Of a DNA stretch of 64,000 nt, positions 45,641 to 56,860 are shown piece after piece (the stretch's first letter is position 1; every line of letters begins with the position of its first letter). A model generated the notes under the pieces. It saw nothing but the letters and a program-made list of their open reading frames with translations. It searched no databases and was not told where the DNA came from. Both the position numbers and the translations under genes were made by a program. The stretch is taken from contig NC_086284.1 of assembly GCF_963924245.1 (NCBI RefSeq), forward strand, positions 166,089,653-166,153,652, in the 5' to 3' direction. The stretch is from Chroicocephalus ridibundus. Its lineage: Eukaryota; Chordata; Aves; Charadriiformes; Laridae.

Positions 45641-48600
45641 AGCAGTGGACGCTCACCAAAAACTAGGCCTTGCCTGCACAGGGACACAAGGAGAGGCAAG
45701 CTGAAGCACTTTAAGCAGACGGGTAAAATGGCATTAAACCCCTGTGTGGACAGATTTATAAAGAACACAAATGTGTCCCTGATTTGCCTGTTTCACCACT
45801 AAACCGATTTTTACTAAATCAGATGAAAGTTAATTTAAATCTAAATAAGACTGTGGTCAGATCAGACAAGCTATCCGGTCAGTGAGGGCTAACAAGGTGC
45901 CGTCCTTTCAATTAGATATCAGTAACTCACCATATGTGCTTCTAGTCTTCTGTAACGCAAAGAAACTTACAGTATCCTCAGAGAAATCTCCACAAACTGT
46001 TTTTGTGATACTTAAAAATCAGAGGGGACAGTTTGGCTGTGAGTCAGCAATCTGGTATGTTGGCAGGGGCAGGCTACAAAGGATGTCCCTAGAACTGCCA
46101 GTCTAGCACCATTCCTCGGCTCCAAAATTAAATACAGTCAAACTTTTAATTTCCCCCCCAGGAAAAGACAGAAATACAGCTTTGACCCTGCTGGGATGCT
46201 GTCTGAGGAACACCCAGAGATGTTGCCACCTAGAAGGGGCATTCATCTGCAGCAGGACGCTTTCCAGCACTACAGTCATTTGATGGGAACAAGAAGCCAG
46301 ACGAGGACTGTTGGCAACTCTCACGCACGCTACTCCAGGACTGGGCAGGGACTCAAGAAAACAACTTCCCCAGCCTCCTCCCAACAGTGACCCCAATCAT
46401 GCACCTGCCTCAACAGATGCTGGCATGCCTTTATGGCCTTGACGAGAAGATGCCTCTCATACATTGGCTTCCTCATTTGGAGGAGGCCCACCCAAACCAC
46501 GTGGGCCAAATATTGGGTGACCTCCTGTGAGTGGACACAGAGAGCTCAGCTCATTGCTGAATACAGGGGAGATAAGGAGCTGGCACAGTAGCTGTTTCCT
46601 GAGGAACAACAAGTTACTGGCACCAGGGAAAAAGCTGGTTTAGCATCTACCTGATTTTCTGTCCTTCCTGCCCCAGGGTTACATCGCCCTCAATTGGGAT
46701 TTTGTAAGAATGACATTGCAAGGACGGAAAAGAGACACCACTGCCCCCCCAACCCTCCTGCGGTGGGAGCCACGGGGGGTGGGCTCGGTCCATCATACCC
46801 GTCCATATCATAACCCCTTCCAGCCAGCCTCTCAATGTGCCACCAGGGCCATCCTCTCCCGGCTGCTCTGTCTCATCAGCACGCACCAACACCAGGGCTC
46901 CTCGCTGCTTGCTCTCTCCCCCTCTCACCAGGGCTATGCAGCATTAATTCTTTGCCAGCAGCTCTCGCTCTCCTCGTGCGTATTCCTCCTCACAGCTCCA
47001 CCGAGTGCACCTCTGCTCTGACCCACTGCCCCACACCGCATCCCTGGCTGCCGGGCTTCTGAACCTCAGGACCCACAGCTGCCCCAGCCCGGCTGCCCCC
47101 AGCCCCCGGCAGCACTCTGCGTGCGTTTGGAACAGGAAAGCAGCAAAACCCCCATTGCCCCGGGGAGCCGGCTCAGACCACCAGCATCATCCTGCCTGCA
47201 CTTTAACTAGCACGTTAAGGCTGGAAGGGGAAAATGCCCAGTGCCCCCCTCCCCCGACCTGCACCTCCCTCTGCAACCCCACCAGCTCCCTCCCCTCCCC
47301 AGCTCCCCACCGTGGCGTAAACCCTTTTGTTTCTCGTCAGGAACATGGCAATTATTTCAGAAAAATCTCTCCCCTCACCACTGGTAGAAACACCACAGTC
47401 TGAGACAGTAGCTCTCTTGATGATCGCAGACGGTGGAATATTCCAGAAAAAGAGGAAGATTTGGGGAGGGGAGGAGGTATCTGGGATCCAATCTTCTTCC
47501 TCTCCCTGCCAACCCCCCTCCATCTCTAGCAGATTTCATTTGTATCATCAGGATTTCTGTGAAATTTTCACTCAACCCTCCCTCTCTCCCATTTCAACTC
47601 CTGGCTAAGCTCAGTCAAAGGTGCACAAGAATAACATGCTGCTCCACTTTTCTCACAGCCTGGACAAATAAGTCTTCAGCTAGCCACATGCAAGCCATTA
47701 AAAATATATTAACATACCCAGCAGGGTCTGTCACTTTTTCTTTTCTCCCCCCCTCCCCTTTTCTTAAACACAGAGAAGGAAGAAATCTTGCCACAGTAAC
47801 AAGAGGTTTTCATCAAGTCTCATTACCTCAAGCACAGCCGCACACCACAGCCCCCACAGAGAACAGCCTTCGGTTCCCGCTGTCATTAAAGGAACGAAGA
47901 CCTTAAACAAAAATTAATCCCAGGACAGCATGAAGTTGGGAGCACACAAACAGTAAGGCAGGGAAGGGTGCATGAAAGCCGAGTGGAGGAGCAGGAGCAG
48001 AGCCACCAGACAGGGCTCCACTCAAGTGGCTTGGGAGGGATGGGGAAGGTTAAACGTGTCCCGCAGGGCAGGGCAGGGGCAAGTATTTTCAAAGCTTCAA
48101 GCCAACATCCAGAGGTATGCTGTATTTCCCAGAAACTAAGTGACACAGCAATGTCCTGGAACATTAATACGGCTCAGGGTAAACCCAGACCAGCGATTAC
48201 AATAAGCAAGAAGCCTTTTCTAAATCTGAGATGCCGAACAACAAGGATGGTTTTGCACACTCTCTGACACACGTCCATTTTTACTCCAGGGGGTCCTCGA
48301 CCCTTCTGAATGGCATTGTGGCCCACGCTTTGTGGAACTCCTGCACAGCACATCTTAACCTGCAGCAGCTGCTCTAAGCCTGAAGCAGGTGGCTGCTGGT
48401 GTTACTCGTTTGGGAGGAGGGGTTGAAGAGTGGGAGGCAGCAACTCTACATTTAAACAAGGGATTTCTAAACCAGGGGGTTGTTAGTCAAAGCGCTATCA
48501 AGACAAAGTACCCTGAAACTGTAGTTTCTCAAGTATTTCTTTGGGCAAATCATGGGGTTAAGCAGCTTTCCTCTCCACCCTGGCTACTTTAATCCAGATC

Positions 48601-49190
48601 AATTCCATGATCCAGTTCAGTGTGCAGCAGCATGTTCAGCTGCACGGCACAGCTGAACAAGCAGCTCAGGAGCAGCAGCAGCAGCAGGGGCTGCTGAAAA
48701 CAGCGCTCGTAAAACTACACCCTTGGATTCAACAGGCATGGCACCGAGCCCCAGGAGAGCAAGACGCTGCATGCACAAACTCCATGAAAACAAAGATAAA
48801 GGAAGAAGGATACTTCATGCATGGCTAACTGGAAAGAGAGGACCTGAGCCAAACAGGACATAAGAACTCAAAAACCTGGTGACAGCGTGGCCATGTATTA
48901 TGCACCTCTAGGTGAGACACAAGTTATATTTCTCCCATGGGAATGGGGGAAAGCAAAAAGCTCTCCCTTGTGAAGCAGGCAGCGCAGGAAAGGCAGAGCT
49001 ACGCAGATGAGCCGATGATGGTAAAGCATCGATGAAAGGTGGACAAGAACCTCTGAGGAGCAAGGAGGAAGATGAGAACCCACAGCAGGTGAGGAGTGGG
49101 AACCATGCAGGGACACCAGAGAAATAACTCCTTGGCAGAGTGATGAGGAGCAGAAGGGAGCCAGGACATGAACTTGATTACACAGAAGCA
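45641..49190. other. Unique non-coding sequence
   Basis: A GC-rich part at 46,730-47,330 has uninformative frames. A short (CAG)n-like run (about five units) is at 48,671-48,686. Two phrases near 48,290 and 48,470 recall hAT termini but were not convincing. Confidence 0.5.
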
Positions 49191-49222
49191 GGATGGGGAT
49201 GCGGATGGGGATGCAGATGGGT
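49191..49222. repeat. 12-bp tandem repeat
   Basis: GGATGGGGATGC at 49,191-49,202 is repeated exactly at 49,203-49,214 and partly again (AGATGGG) to about 49,221. Confidence 0.95.
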
Positions 49223-50460
49223 CCACCCTGGGCACAGCGACGGGGATCAGGAGAAACATTAAAGGAAACTACTTCAGGACTCTGGTTTCACAGCCATTTC
49301 AGTTGTGAACAGTTTAACAGGTCATTATCTGCACAGTTCATACACCCTCTGATTCCACAGTAATTACATCCATTCTGTAAAAAGACATCACATAATGAGG
49401 TCTACCAATATCACAGAAGGAGATAGGAGAGTAAGCAAAATGTCTGACTGTACTAGGAACAGATCAGAAAATAGCGCTGATTTCATAATGATATGATACA
49501 AGTCAAAGATATATTCACCTCTGCAGCACTGAAACCTGTTCAACTTATCCTACCTTGGAAAGGGAATACAAGGAACAGAGGGGTTTCAGGAAACGGCAAC
49601 AAAGAGATTTGGAAGACAGCAAATTCTTATGTGAAGTCCACACATGCAAAACAACAGCTATGTGCTACGGGGGGGGGAAAGTCTTCTAGTGCAACCACAC
49701 TGTTACTGCGTACCAGAGCTGTGACACAGTGGGTGCACACTCCTCCCCCCAGGAAACCCATCCATCCTCTCGCAGCCAGCCACCACAAGCTGGCAGTAAC
49801 TGCCATCAGCCATGGGAGCGAGCCATGCCTTGAACACAGAGCAAGGCAGATTCATTTCCCACACCTCCCAAACGGGATACACTGCACACAGAGTCTTCAC
49901 TGCAGCGCCTCATGGTTGGTATTTCCACCACGGGTGGGTTGCTCTCCCTACCCTCTTCAACATAGACGACACAAACTCCGTTATGTAAAAAAAAACAACA
50001 ACAACTGAGGGACCTGATTTAAACTGATTGCAGGAATATCCTGGAGCCTTACTCGCACTCCTGAGTTTGACAGCAACGTAATTAGGTCAGGGGATAGCTT
50101 TGCTGTAACAGATTCCTCGGACTTGGCTCTATCTGAGGTAGAGATGCACGTGAATGCTGCTTCATCTTGTATATGCTTAACTTGACAGCAGCCTGGATTC
50201 TTGAAAACCTACTCTGAGTGACCAGCCCATCTCAGATCGCAACTCAGGCCCTTAATATGGGCTCCCAACTCCGTACTTCTGCAATGGCCTCCAACAGCGG
50301 TGCTAAGGACAGATGAGTTTTAGCCAAGGTACAGCTGCCTGCAGCTGAAACCAATCTCCAATAAATACCAGAGAAGGGGAGGCAGGCAGGCTCTAAGCAG
50401 CATGTGCAAGGAAGCCACTTGTATTGATGCAGGCTAAGGTCATCCCAGGGACCAAGGAGT
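49223..50460. other. Unique non-coding sequence
   Basis: The 171-codon frame at 49493-50008 is unrecognisable and ends in a low-complexity Asn run. The part after 50,250 may be a diverged upstream continuation of the CR1-like element that follows. Confidence 0.45.
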
Positions 50461-50464
50461 TTGA

Positions 50465-50660
50465 CACCCATGATTAAAGCATAATCAAGAAATGTTTCCT
50501 GACAGTGAAGTCTATTAGGCTGTGGAACATGTTCCTGGGGGAAGAGGAGGAAGCCTCATCCCAGTGCCTTTGTAAGGAGCGACGGGGCAGGAAATAGAGA
50601 ACTGAGTCCCAGGACTGGCGAGATAGCCTGATGGGGCCAGTCCCACAAGACACCTCTTTC
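50465..50660 (+). mobile_element. CR1/L3-like LINE 3' region, decayed
   Basis: TTTCCTGACAGTGAAGTCTA, then TTAGGCTGTGGAACATGTTCC and GAAGAGGAGGAAGCCTCATC match in order the sense 3' region of older CR1-family LINEs ('ttcctgacagtgag', 'ttaggctgtggaacaggctccc', 'gaagtggtggaagcccc'). The later AGATAGCCTGATGGGG also fits. It is in the opposite orientation to the 20.9-kb CR1 and much older. No terminal repeat is recognisable. Confidence 0.7.
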
Positions 50661-52109
50661 AGGAGTAAGACTGACTTCAGAAATTCCCTCTGCCCGTCCT
50701 GCAACATCTCCTCCCCAGTTCTGCCCAAGTTCTGCTTGCCAGGCGGCACCGTGGACTAGATCATTGTAGCCTCAGACATTTCACATGTTTGGAGGGATGG
50801 AGCTTTTGACTCACATCAGGTCACTGATGTATTTTACACCACGGCCCTACCAACGGTTGCATCCACACAACCGATGGGATGACAGCAGTGATACAGGACA
50901 AGAATGTGAGGTGGGAGGTGAGCAAATAGGGATTTCTTAGTCCATGCTACAGGTATCTTTATACTAACCCTGTGTGCATGAATTCATGCAAAGAAAGGCA
51001 GTGGAGGATGCAACTAGGGTGCAGCGCATTAACTAAACCATGACTTAGTATGGTCAGACTTGTATAATTGGACATGACCTAACATATATGTAAATTATCT
51101 TAATTTACAGCAGAGAATGTCCCTGTTAATAATATATATGGTATCAAGTAAGTTTCTGACACACTGGGCTGGCACTAACTCAGTGTTTTAGGTCTGAATG
51201 ACTGCCTCAGTTTTGACTTTATTTAATGTTTAATTGCCTCCCTTAAACATATCCTTTTTATATTTTTTGAACGCGGGGAAAGATCAGCTTGGTTTTGAAC
51301 TGTGCAGATTGACAGGAACGCATATTTTGCCCCATTTAAAGCTAGCAGACGCCTATCTCCCTTTTTGGTGTTTTTTTATTTTTTGGTTTGGGGATGGGGG
51401 GGAAAGGAGGTGTTAAGAACATCACAAAGTTCAGAATTAATGTCTCAACTTGTAACACTCTTCCCCCTCTCCCACAACACTGGTTGCAGAAGCTACCCAC
51501 GGCTGACACTACTCATGAAGCTCCATATGGTTCTACTTCCCCTCATTTTTCCTCAGCCTGACAAACTTTGGCACTGCTCAGGTTTTCCTGGTCCTTAGGA
51601 AACAGGAGAGATTCCAACAATTCCAGCTTCTCCTTCCTTTGCTTTTACAAAGCTCACACGGTGCCATCTATGAAAAACCTATTTTAATGGCAAAGCAAAA
51701 GGCAAATTTGTCTGAACGTCACTGGTGGTGCAGAATTTTTCATGTTGCGCTTAGTATTGGTAACAATTACCTACATTGCATTAGAGTTGAAGGACTTCAG
51801 TAACATCAGGGTCCCTCATGCTCAGCACAACATACACATACAGCAACAAACATCTGTGCCTGACAAACAGGCTAGTAAAGTTATTTTATTTAAGGTAGAA
51901 AGGCTTCAAAATGGAGTGTCATTTTAAAGCACCCATGAGTTGACAACAGTTTGTGCAATTCACAAACCATTCAAAGAAAGCTTCCAGTACACCCGGGAAG
52001 TAACCGTGTACACAGTGAGTAGTACCCTGTATGCACCATAACTCAGCAAGTGCTTTTTGCAGCTCCCTTCTACACTCAGTCAGGAAGGATATAGATCATT
52101 ACAGCCTCC
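50661..52109. other. AT-rich unique sequence
   Basis: AACTAGGGTGCAG near 51,012-51,024 is close to a CTCF core (CCACTAGGGGGCAG-type) with two mismatches. No other feature is recognised. Confidence 0.5.
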
Positions 52110-52190
52110 AGCTATAGAGCTTTAGCTCACAGAGTAGCAGCTCACACTTTTAGCTCTGGAGATCCCCAGTTCAATCTGCTGCATGTCAGC
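52110..52190 (+). repeat. tRNA-derived SINE head or tRNA pseudogene
   Basis: TTTAGCTCACAGAGTAGCAG at 52,121-52,140 resembles a polymerase III A box, and AGTTCAATCTG at 52,169-52,178 resembles a B box. The separation (about 46 bp) is usual for tRNA-type promoters. Between them, CACTTTTAGCTCTGGAGATCC occupies the anticodon/variable-arm region. Several invariant tRNA positions are lost, so a functional tRNA is unlikely. The alternative is the 5' head of an old tRNA-type SINE. Confidence 0.5.
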
Positions 52191-55100
52191 CAAGAGGGCA
52201 GCTGTCATATAATTACAGCCACAACTTTGCATGTGAAAAAGTAGGGAGAGCGAACAGAGATCTTATTATAGCATTCTGGTTGCAACCTGCCGAACAGCTC
52301 CCTATTTAAAGTAACTTCTTGTAAAGAGGAGGGGGGAGAGAAAAAAAAGGAAAGACAGTCTTACAGCTCAGCTTCCCAATTCTCTCTGTTTTGCAGAAGG
52401 AATCAGTGCTGCTTTGCAAAAAGTCTTTTGTTACAAATGCGTATGTATATTAAACGAAGCGTGCAAGTACAAAGCAAGGACTAAGGCCCCAGCCCCATCA
52501 CTGCAAAAAAAGAAAGAGAAAAAAAAATTCTCATTGCTCCAACCATGACATCTGAAGTCCAACAAGGCATCTTAGTTTCTTTCTGAACTATAATCATTCA
52601 CCAGCAGCCAAGCCATTTGGCTATGCAATTTAAGTATTAAAATTTAAGTTCAAGAAATCTTAACTCAATTACATCTTGTTTTCTTCAAACTGTACATACA
52701 AGCTCTCAGGGAGACTTAACAGAACAGAGAACCAGAAGAAGAGTATGTTTGAACTACAAAGGTACAAACCATGGCAAAAAATTCAGTCTCAAATGAAAAG
52801 ATCTTTTAATGAGTGCAACACAAAACAATTAGACCAAGTTTCTTCTTATCCGTTAATCTCTCTGCAGATCCTTCTGCACACACACAGCAATTTTTGAGCC
52901 AAACTTTCTTACAAGCCAAGATGTTCAAAAACAGAATTTGAAACAATGCAATCCAGTTTTAAAGAAACATTAGTTTCCCCCCAACAATTATTCTAGAAAT
53001 TTGTCTTTCCTCAGTAAAGCTATTTCAGGCTTAAGATACAAGATTAAATTCTTTGCAGAACATTCTCCTCTCCTAGACAGTCCCATCCATCCATCTATCT
53101 GTGACCCAACCCATGGGTCCCCCGTTGCCTGGGGTTAAATCGACCGCTTTGGACCACAAGCAACAGATAGGAGCTAACTCTCCAATTTCCTGCAAACTAC
53201 TTACCCACTTGCTAAATAACACTCAAAATAGACCGATCTGACTCAAACTGTTCAGTACCTGCCTGCAAGAACACAGACTCGCTGAAACATGTCCACTAGT
53301 TCATGCATGTTACACCAGTGGCCCTTCAAACCTTCCCGAAATGCAGTGCCATGCTTCCAACAGGATTTGAAGGAGAGGTACCTAGTAGACAGCCAAGCTG
53401 GAAGGTGTTCAGATGGTTGCTAACACCAAGCACAAGCCTGCAACAGTTAACTCCGGAATTCAGCACAAGCACGGACACACTAACAGTTTGTATTTAAACC
53501 AACTGAATTCTCTGGTGACATCCTCACATCAGCCTCATTTCTAAAGACACATTTTCATTTTGCCCAGAGAGTCTTCTGCTCCTCACCTCAACCAAGACCT
53601 ACTCAGGAAACACACACACTACCTGACCATCTCCCTCCCTTTTGAAGAGGGTGAGGGAAAGAATTGAGGACATGGAGCCCAGTTTTGAATAAAACTATGT
53701 GCAGCTGCAGCAGCAAAGAAACATTTGGGACTGATTATACACAAGCAGCAAAACCCTGGCTGGGCTCATCCCACAGAAGGGAGCCATAAAAGGTTCACCT
53801 CTCCCTCACCTACAGCAACCAGGCAAAGCTCACGAACATCTGAGCCACACTTGTTGCAGACGTCCAATGAAAGCAGTACAACCCTATGCAGAGATGACTG
53901 AAATGAGACACCATTATGCTGTTTTCTGGTATTATTTCTATAAATTTAGCACCGCTAAAAGGTTCCAGATAGACATTCTCTGGAGACCAAAATCCTTTGC
54001 CTACCCTGAGAAGATATGCAGAGAGAACAGCAGCAAAACATGTACGTGCTTTTCTCATCTCTCCCAGCCTGCCGAGGCTGAAATGACTGACAAAGGTCCA
54101 AAATAAGGGACATAAAAATTATTAATATAGCACTACTAGTCTTGCTATTGCTGTGACAGTGTAAAAACTTAACAGAGGCAGGCTCTGCAGGGAAATATTT
54201 ACTTCAGAATCATTCATTCAGGAAACTTACATACTGAGGAGAAAAGAATCATTCTGCAGCACGCTCTGTCAAACCCCTCAGCTTTAAGACCCTTCGTTTC
54301 TAAAGCAAAAGCAATTTTAACAAGAACAGGAAATCAACATGAAGCATAAGACGCTTCGAATTTCAAGTGAGCAACACTGGAACAGCATTACTTCCGGACA
54401 CAAACCCTAACACACATCTTCTCATGCCTGACCTGGAAAGTCCATCCCCTTCTGAGAGCCAGATAAGTGTTTTGTCTCTGCAGCCTCTCTGCTGAGACAG
54501 CCAAGTGGCATACCAGCGAGAGGATAATGGGTAGCCGTGCACTAGCAAGTGGAAGGGAGCCAAAAAGCCACTTCAGTTTGCCGCTCGGGCTGCAACCTGT
54601 GCTTTAAGCTCACGTGAGGCTCCAGATTCACACTCTCCAACCTTTTATTTCATTCCAGGTCTCATGCTGTACCTGCTGCCACAGTAGCCAAGTACCCATA
54701 AGTAGCACACAAAGATGTGACTTCCTACTCATCTATTTGCCTCCTCTCCCCTCTTGCAAGGGGAACAGTTTATGCAGGGGCATTAGTCTGTTTTACATTA
54801 ATTTCCAAAACCGTGACAAATGACCTGAACTTTGACATTTCTGAAGAAAGTTCAATTATTTTCATCTTTCTTAGTAATCAGAATAGATTTACTTTTCATT
54901 TAAAACACCAAATTTCCCTCCCAAAATATTTGAAGTAGTTACTGAAATGTTTTCTTTACCAAAGCCCTGCAAAGCCTCGTGATTATTAATAACATTTTGA
55001 ATATAAAGAGGCACAACATTACTCCATAACAGTAAAAAAAAAATGCATGCAGTCAATTTTTCACACAATAAAGTAATTAATTTTTAAAACTAGTACTTTC

Positions 55101-56100
55101 CATTAAAATTCTTGTGTTTAAAAAACCAAGGTTTCCAATAACTCTAGACGCTGATGGGGGCAAAGAAAAAATAGACCCTACCCCCAGCTGGATGGCATTC
55201 CTCTCTTTGGATGCAATGTGGTAACATTTGATTGATGCATCTGATCCATTCCAAAACTCCAGGCGATGTTTTAATCATCAATGGTCAGAGTCCTATTAAT
55301 TTTCAGGAAAAAAAAAATAGAAAAACAGAGTAGAATATGGAAGCAGGACATAGAGCACCTAGCATTTGTCTAGCAGATGCAGCTGATTTAGCTAGGTCCG
55401 TAATAATCAACAGATTAAAGATCCGAGTTTATGGCAGAAACTCACATCCACCAGCATAAGCCCCCTCCTCCCCTCCACCCTCTTTCTGCCACCTCAGACC
55501 AACCCAGTCTCCCAACACAACCTGGAACATTAGTCCCATACCAAAGGAAATTAAACAGGAATAGGAAAATGAGTGGGAAGAGATAAACCAGGGTAAATAG
55601 GGGTAGCATGAAGAGCCCACTGGCATGCAACCAGGAGTCTGAGGAGGCCCTTACTACAGCAGAAAACAGGAGATCAGGCACGTACAAAGAGATGTCAGGA
55701 GAGCAGATGCGAGAAGGTGAAGGTTCAAGTGGTCCCTGAGCTCAGGGGGTAAAAAGTGGCAGCAGGCAGAGTACAGAAGTGAGCCCCAGCATGCACAACG
55801 AGCTCAGCCTTCACAAGCAGCAACACACCAGGCGACCCGTTAGCTTGGCGTCTGCTGTGATAGGCATTTTCATTATCGATGGGCATGGTAGAAGAAATAT
55901 AGTGTGAACCTTCCACATTAAACAAGGCTTCCCGGTCTGCCCATAAATTAATTTTGCTATCAGCCAAACCCAGATCCAACAATATCAACCACTTTTGCTC
56001 TGAAACAAGCCTCCACTTACAGTCTTGCACCAAACAGTGTCAGCGCTGATGAGCACTGCAAGCCCTCAGGACCTGTCAATGTAAGAGGCTGCACAGCCCC
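52191..56100. other. Unique non-coding sequence
   Basis: AT-rich, with short A-runs (about 52,505, 55,034 and 55,310). No exon, RNA gene or interspersed repeat is recognised. Confidence 0.5.
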
Positions 56101-56129
56101 AAGAGGAACTGACCCATTCCAGCAGTGGC

Positions 56130-56300
56130 CAGAAGGACAGCATGGTCAGTGTGACCCCACTTCTAGCAGGCCAGCTGATGTGTCAGACCAGTCCACGTCC
56201 CAGTCAACTGACCTGGAGCTGGGCACCTTCCCACTAGAAGTGGAAACAGGGCTGAATGGTCAGCAGGACAGCTGGGAAATACTCCTGCTCTAGCTGGCCG
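56130..56300. repeat. Patch of short imperfect repeats including a 10-bp inverted repeat
   Basis: CCACTTCTAG at 56,157-56,166 is the reverse complement of CTAGAAGTGG at 56,234-56,243. ATGGTCAG and GGACAGC motifs recur on both sides, and AGGCCAGCT/AGCTGGCC phrases flank them. This may be the remains of a small inverted-repeat element. Confidence 0.45.
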
Positions 56301-56764
56301 GCCACCTGTTTGAGAACGTGAGCTCACAAAGGTCTCCGGGCACATCAGTTTGTTGCCTGGTTGGTCCTTACTTTTGTTCTGTGTTCCCAAGCATTGGGAG
56401 GATTAGCAGCCAAGAAGAACTGGAGGGGGAAAAGTAGGGAAGGCAAAAACAAGCTGACATACTTACAAAGGGAAGGGAGCAGCAGGCTGAAGACCTTACA
56501 GCAGGAAAGTGATTGCTACAGTGCAGAGCAGGAGCTGGGGTAAATAGGAGGGGGCTGTTAGCAGAAAGCAGGCAGGCGAAGGCATGCCACCATGGGGAGC
56601 AGGAAGGGCGTGTAGCCCAGGTCTGATAAGTCAGGTGTCACCACCAGAGTCTTACACCAGCCCTTAAAGCTTCTACCACTGACCAGGAGGGCTCTAGGCT
56701 CAGCAACAAGCAGGATCTGCCACAAGTGTGCCCACTCAGCAGCTTCAGGTAGTCATTTAAGGCA

Positions 56765-56860
56765 TCTCAGGCCTAGACCATTAAGTACCCTGAAGATAAG
56801 GACACAGACCTTGAATTCGACATGATGCGGTCACAAGGAGCTCACACAATGAGAGGATAC
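56765..56860. repeat. Possible ancient amniote interspersed repeat
   Basis: CTCAGGCCTAGACCATTAAG, GGACACAGACCTTGAATTCG and CAAGGAGCTCACAC are in the same order as a repeat seen widely in reptile and bird DNA ('aggccatttagggcttt...accagcaccttgaattggg...gaagccagtgcag'). I cannot name the family. Similarity is in short blocks only. Confidence 0.4.

Noticed and set aside
48270..48560. hAT-like phrases (CCAGGGGGTCCTCGACC; AACCAGGGGGTTGTTAG)
   Set aside because: Only short fragments resemble transposon ends and the remainder does not follow the expected order.
49493..50008. 171-codon plus-strand frame
   Set aside because: Composition is not protein-like, it ends in an Asn run from an AAC/AAT repeat, and no family is recognised.
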